NCBI GenBank assembly: GCA_963693085.1
Contig: OY856412.1
Location: 964,872,281-964,936,280, forward strand
Length of the DNA: 64,000 nt
Source of the DNA: Alisma plantago-aquatica
Lineage: Eukaryota; Streptophyta; Magnoliopsida; Alismatales; Alismataceae
Direction: 5' to 3'
The notes beneath the pieces are model-generated. The model saw nothing but the letters and a program-made list of their open reading frames with translations, was not told the origin of the DNA and ran no database searches. The translations under genes were made by a program, and so were the position numbers. Shown piece by piece: positions 60,158 through 64,000 of this stretch (the first letter of the stretch is position 1; every line of letters starts with the position of its first letter).

Positions 60158-61093
60158 TGACTTAAATCTTCTTTCAATGATGCATCCTTTGAATATTGTC
60201 TCATTTTATTTAACCATGTTTCCAATTCTTCATTTCCTTATATTGAATCATCTGATTCCACTTTGCTTGATAAATATTTTGTTTACTCATATCTATGAAC
60301 CCACATGCTTTGTTGTTGTACTTGGAAATGTGAACAGTGAATGCAAACTATCTTGCTACTCTGTTTATGCATGTTAGATAATTTGACTAGATAACTATCA
60401 TAGATGCTTATGTATAACCATTAGGGTATGCTTCTCTATCCTTTTATATACAGAGGCATGCTTTTCTGCCTAGGGTGTGCTTTTCCACCCATTTTACTTA
60501 GGCCAACGACTCAATAGTGTCTTGGCCCTACTATAGTTACTTTAGTCCAATATATTTGCATGTGAATGATTATGATTGTTGTGATATTGTGGATGTTAAT
60601 GGCAAGATTTGTTATCTCATATGTTTATTTATGTGCCTCATTCTTTTGGAACTCATTTCCTTGATATATATCTTTTTGGAACTTATCTTTTAATGACCCC
60701 CTTTTTAAGGGAACATCTCTCTTTCTTTATTAACCCATTTAAATGCTCAAAATATTGTTAAATGTACATACTCAACTTTTTTTGACGCATACTCTTTTGT
60801 TTCCTATTTTTCTAGGTGTTCCCTCCACCCACTATAGCTACGTTGTAGGGAAGACACTTAGGATGATCGTGAGATCATTGATCAACTTAAGGATAGCTTG
60901 AGATAACCTTGTTATCCTCTACATATGGTCTTATGTGTACATAGACACAACTTTTTCATTTTATGTACCACCCTTAGGGTGAGAAAGTTATGTACATGGA
61001 AATATTTTGTAACTTTGTAAATATTCATGTTTTCCGCTGCTTAAATATTTTTGTACCATTGAGTGGGCCCACTATCGGGTCCCACTATGTACA
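60158..61093 (+). mobile_element. 3' part of a gypsy-like LTR
   Basis: The sequence ending GGGTCCCACTATGTACA directly before a primer-binding site is an LTR terminus. The left boundary is not visible, and the SINE may lie within the same LTR. No second copy in the window. Confidence 0.45.
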
Positions 61094-61096
61094 AAA

Positions 61097-61109
61097 TGGT
61101 AGCAGAGCC
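61097..61109 (+). promoter_or_regulatory. Primer-binding site
   Basis: TGGTAGCAGAGCC, one base different from the initiator tRNA-Met complement, three bases after the LTR end. Confidence 0.65.
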
Positions 61110-62232
61110 TAAGTAGTCAGTATCTAGACTATTTCAAGTTATCCTATATTGTTCCTTAATAGACAGGTGACCCTTTAGAGGTTGTTGTCATACCTAGACC
61201 GGAATTGTGTTTACCAATCAGGGTTTCACCCCCTATCCAATTTGGTGGTATATATGTATTCCAAACAAAGTATGTGGATGACTTAGTTTTGGCCAAACTC
61301 TGATCTATCCTACCCTCTCTTTATAGGTATATCTCTCTATGCATAAAGGTTGACTCTCCTAGGAAGTAACCTCTACCTCCTACCTTAGGGGAGGACAATT
61401 GATCTACTATAGTGATTAGTTTGACTTGAACTCACATAATTGTGTTTAACCCTAGAAAAAGTCATTAGACCTTTTGCTTTTGTTGTTTTCTAGCATGTCT
61501 CTGATACACATATTATGTGGACTGAGTATGCATGGATACAAACTTTGAACATTGACATGAGTTTTATAGTTTAAGATGTTCAATGATAGTACATGATGAT
61601 ATGAACTAGATCCTTTAAGGTTAGGCTTGTCTTGCCTACAACATGTAGTTATGTCCACATAGTTTTGCTTGAGACTCACCATCCAAGGGTGGATATTATA
61701 CTAGCTGAACTTGTGATATCTCATAAATGAGGTTTTATTGAAGGAAGATATAGGTTTCAAGTAACTATCCTTGGGATCCCATCCCTCACATAACCATAAG
61801 GTAGGAATTATCACGTAGTTGTAGCAGATAATAAAACTTTGTGCAATGTTATTTTTTCCCCGGGACATATGGAGGCATAGTCATGTTTGGAAGCTTTAGT
61901 GGACCCTCTTTTTCTTGAAACTCTAGATGTACACTCACACTGAGGTTATGTGAGGTAGATACATCTAGGGTTGATCCTTGAAGAGTTGACCACTCTCTCA
62001 TCACCATCGTGTAATTATTTTACCTGATGTGTGAGATGAGGAGTAGTTTAACTAGCTAGTCCACCAAGATTTGTAATGACATTATAGATATAAACCAACT
62101 AGGTAACTAGATACTCTAATCTCTTCTTATTATGGTTACACGATCTTAAATATAAATGACATTTTGGGATGTGATGGCATAAGTTGTGAATTAAGAGAAT
62201 TGTTGAATAATGGAGGTTGTGCCTAGTAGGAC
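61110..62232. other. Non-coding DNA, possible leader of a gypsy remnant
   Basis: Follows a primer-binding site but has no gag-like frame. Nothing else recognised. Confidence 0.35.
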
Positions 62233-62296
62233 TGTAACGTCCCAGGATTTGAGGCCTCAGATAACATGATCTTAAAAGGAATGATTGGACTACCCA

Positions 62297-62418
62297 TATC
62301 ACCAAGGTGCACCTCCTTTTCCGGGAGCCCATCACTAAAGAACTCCATAGTTAAGCGTACTCAGCTTGGAGTAGTACTAGGATGGGTGACCAGTCGGGAA
62401 GTTGTCCCCGGCTTGCGC
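62297..62418 (+). other. 5S rRNA-like sequence in left TRIM LTR
   Basis: Matches the internal promoter part of plant 5S rRNA: AGAACTCCATAGTTAAGCGT (from 62339), then GTAGTACTAGGATGGGTGAC (62371-62390). Box A AGTTAAGCGTAC is at 62349-62360 and box C GATGGGTGACC at 62381-62391. The 5' third is diverged. Not a functional 5S gene; a Pol III promoter used by the retroelement. Confidence 0.8.
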
Positions 62419-62434
62419 GTGAGTGAGGACAAAG

Positions 62435-63372
62435 CACTACTACAAAAAATGGATTTTACAACAGTTCATTTTTCCATTTTACAACGGGTGTCAACTGTTG
62501 TATTAGATCTTGTGGTCTTATGGGGGGTTCTTTATACAACAGGCGTTGCGCATGTTGTAATATATGTATTTTATATAATAGTTAATACATATTGTAGTTC
62601 ATTGAACACACATGTTGTAATAGGGATGTTGTATATAACATGTTGAGACAAAAGAAAAATACATTTAGATACAAGGTTTTGAACTTGAGACCACTTGAAA
62701 GTAAGGCACATGTCAAACCACTGAAGTAGTTTCATTTTATGCAACACATATATTCTTTGTTGTATATATACAAAAAATGACGTGCAAACCTGTTGTGTGA
62801 TTGTGGTCTATTACAACAGGTAACTATTACAATAGGTGACAATGGGTTATAGTATGTTGTGTAACGATGGTCTATTACAATGGGTTAACATATGTGACTA
62901 TTACAACGGGTAGAGCATGTTGTGTAATTAAGATCGTTTACAACGGGTTAGAGTATGTTGTGTAATGATGGTCTATTACAATGGGTTAACATACATGACT
63001 ATTACAACGGGTTAGAGCATGTTGTGTAATTATGATCTTTTACAATGGTTTAGAGTATGTTGTGTAATGATGATCTATTACAACAAGTTAGCATATGTGA
63101 CTATTACAACGGGTTAGAGCATGTTGTGTAATTATGGTCTTTTACAACATGTTTGAGTATGTTGTAATATTACAATCTATTACAACAATTCAGCACCTAT
63201 TGTAGTATCACATATACAACAACGAGTTTGGCCCGTTGTATATAACTTGTGTTGTATAAAATATATATAACACAATACACAAATAGACTTGTTGTAAAAG
63301 ATATGCTAACTACAACACGACCAACAGAACTGTTGTGTTTTCCCGTTGTAAAAATCATTTTCTGTAGTAGTG
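62435..63372. mobile_element. Non-autonomous CACTA element (938-bp MITE) inside the TRIM LTR
   Basis: Left end CACTACTACAAAAAATGG, right end read inverted CACTACTACAGAAAATGA; the inverted repeats run about 28 bases with a few mismatches. Flanked by AAG at 62432-62434 and 63373-63375. No coding frame. The interior is rich in ACAACGGGTTAGAGYATGTTGT-type repeats, resembling subterminal protein-binding repeats. Confidence 0.9.
62870..63175. repeat. ~102-bp tandem repeat in the CACTA MITE
   Basis: GTCTATTACAA starts units at 62870, 62971 and (ATCTATTACAA) 63073. Each unit contains two related sub-blocks ending GCATGTTGTGTAATTA and GTATGTTGTGTAATGATG. Confidence 0.8.
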
Positions 63373-63466
63373 AAGCACGCAGTTAAGGCTAGTGGTGGTC
63401 TGTGGGGCCAGTCGTCATTCCTAAAACTCTACTAGAGCCTTGGGCAGTGGGTCCGGGTGTTACAAA

Positions 63467-63479
63467 TGGTATCATAGCC
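63467..63479 (+). promoter_or_regulatory. Primer-binding site of the TRIM
   Basis: TGGTATCATAGCC, two bases after the left LTR; initiator tRNA-Met type with one change. Confidence 0.75.
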
Positions 63480-63839
63480 ATAACCCCTCCAGTAGGTGGG
63501 GCCCACATGGGCCTGTGGCATGCCAGTCTTTGAGCCATGTGGTCTACGCATGTTGGAAAGGGCTATCCGAGTTGATGGAGCCGCCCATGTACTGGCAGTG
63601 TCTAGGCATGTTGGAAAGGGCTATCTGAGTTGATGGAGCCACCCTTGCGTTGGTAACCATGGTCGGGAGCTGGGTGTACATGGGTCATTTGGGTCTACAC
63701 TGAAATGGGGAAAAGATTATGAGGCCATATAGTTGAGCCTTGACGAGGATGTCAAGATTCTAAGTGGGGGAGATTATAACGTCCCAAGATTTGAGGCCTT
63801 AGATAAGATGATCTTAAAAGGAATGATTGGACTACCCAT

Positions 63840-63962
63840 ATCACCAAGGTGCACCTCCTTTTTCGGGAGCCCATCACTAAAGAACTCCATAGTTAAGTGT
63901 GCTCAACTTGGAGTAGTACTAAGATGGGTGACCAGTCGGGAAGTTGACCCCGACTTGCGCAT
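63840..63962 (+). other. 5S rRNA-like sequence in right TRIM LTR
   Basis: Same 5S-derived block as in the left LTR. Box A has AGTTAAGTGTGC and box C AAGATGGGTGACC, so both LTR copies have drifted independently. Confidence 0.8.
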
Positions 63963-64000
63963 GAGCGGGGACAAAGCGTGCAGTTAAGGCTAGTGGTGGT

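Larger units (their letters stand above)
62233..64000 (+). mobile_element. Cassandra-type TRIM with 5S rRNA sequence in its LTRs (right end off window)
   Basis: Left LTR 62233-63464 (TGTAACGTCCC...GTGTTACA; about 291 bp once the MITE at 62435-63372 and one AAG are removed), primer-binding site TGGTATCATAGCC (63467-63479), a ~310-bp interior with no ORF, polypurine tract GTGGGGGAGA (63763-63772), right LTR from 63775 to the window edge. Each LTR carries a stretch clearly like plant 5S rRNA. Small LTRs, no coding and embedded 5S are the definition of the Cassandra family. Confidence 0.85.

Noticed and set aside
62297..62418. A genuine 5S rRNA gene
   Set aside because: The 5' third is diverged, it sits inside an LTR, and a second copy is in the paired LTR; fits Cassandra instead.

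Overview
This window is plant nuclear DNA, almost certainly from an angiosperm with a repeat-rich genome. It carries one recognisable host gene (an LRR receptor-like protein, minus strand, near the left edge). Nearly everything else is layered transposable elements: Ty1/copia Sirevirus-type, Ty3/gypsy chromovirus and Athila/Tat-type, CACTA (En/Spm) transposons, a Cassandra-type TRIM with 5S rRNA sequence in its LTRs, a tRNA-derived SINE, and MITEs. I cannot name the species.

Layout. 1-3.6 kb: AT-rich DNA and a kinase-less PSKR/RLP-type gene. 3.7-7.2 kb: degenerate minisatellite, an LTR-like stretch full of a RACCRATGGT motif, and a Tourist-like MITE. 7.6-12.8 kb: a Ty3/gypsy element with two ~1.55 kb LTRs and decayed gag, protease and the beginning of RT. 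13.05-41.9 kb: a Sirevirus-like copia element split by two insertions. One is a minus-strand LTR element with 3.6 kb LTRs and only 977 bp inside (17618-25842, target duplication GTGCA). The other is a 14.5 kb CACTA element (element A, 27273-41728, target duplication GAA), which itself contains a 4.9 kb solo LTR. 42-44.6 kb: unassigned DNA with a 207-bp tandem duplication and an (AT)27 tract. 44.6-59.4 kb: an Athila/Tat-like, apparently non-autonomous element with one small acidic zinc-knuckle ORF, split by a second CACTA element (element B, 44916-54833, target duplication AGT), which contains a 596-bp near-perfect hairpin. 59.4-62.2 kb: a SINE with a 12-bp target duplication and the 3' end of another LTR with its primer-binding site. 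62.2-64.0 kb: a Cassandra-type TRIM, its left LTR split by a 938-bp CACTA MITE (target duplication AAG), running off the right edge.

The two CACTA elements are related copies with the same plan: CACTA termini, GTCGGTT-type subterminal repeats, a GC-rich first exon, a TnpD-like transposase, then a multi-exon second gene ending in a C48 (Ulp1-like) protease domain with His/Asp/Cys visible. Both are broken by stops and frameshifts, each differently, so paired comparison shows what was lost in which copy.

The least explained signals are: (1) arrays of short inverted motifs (TCGGTCGAGTT...AACTCGACCGA and analogues) found, where a TATA box can be seen, just upstream of it in LTRs of unrelated families; (2) the 596-bp hairpin built from one of those LTRs; (3) the single-ORF Athila-like element with inverted LTR pieces at both ends. 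All comparisons were made by eye; no searches were run.
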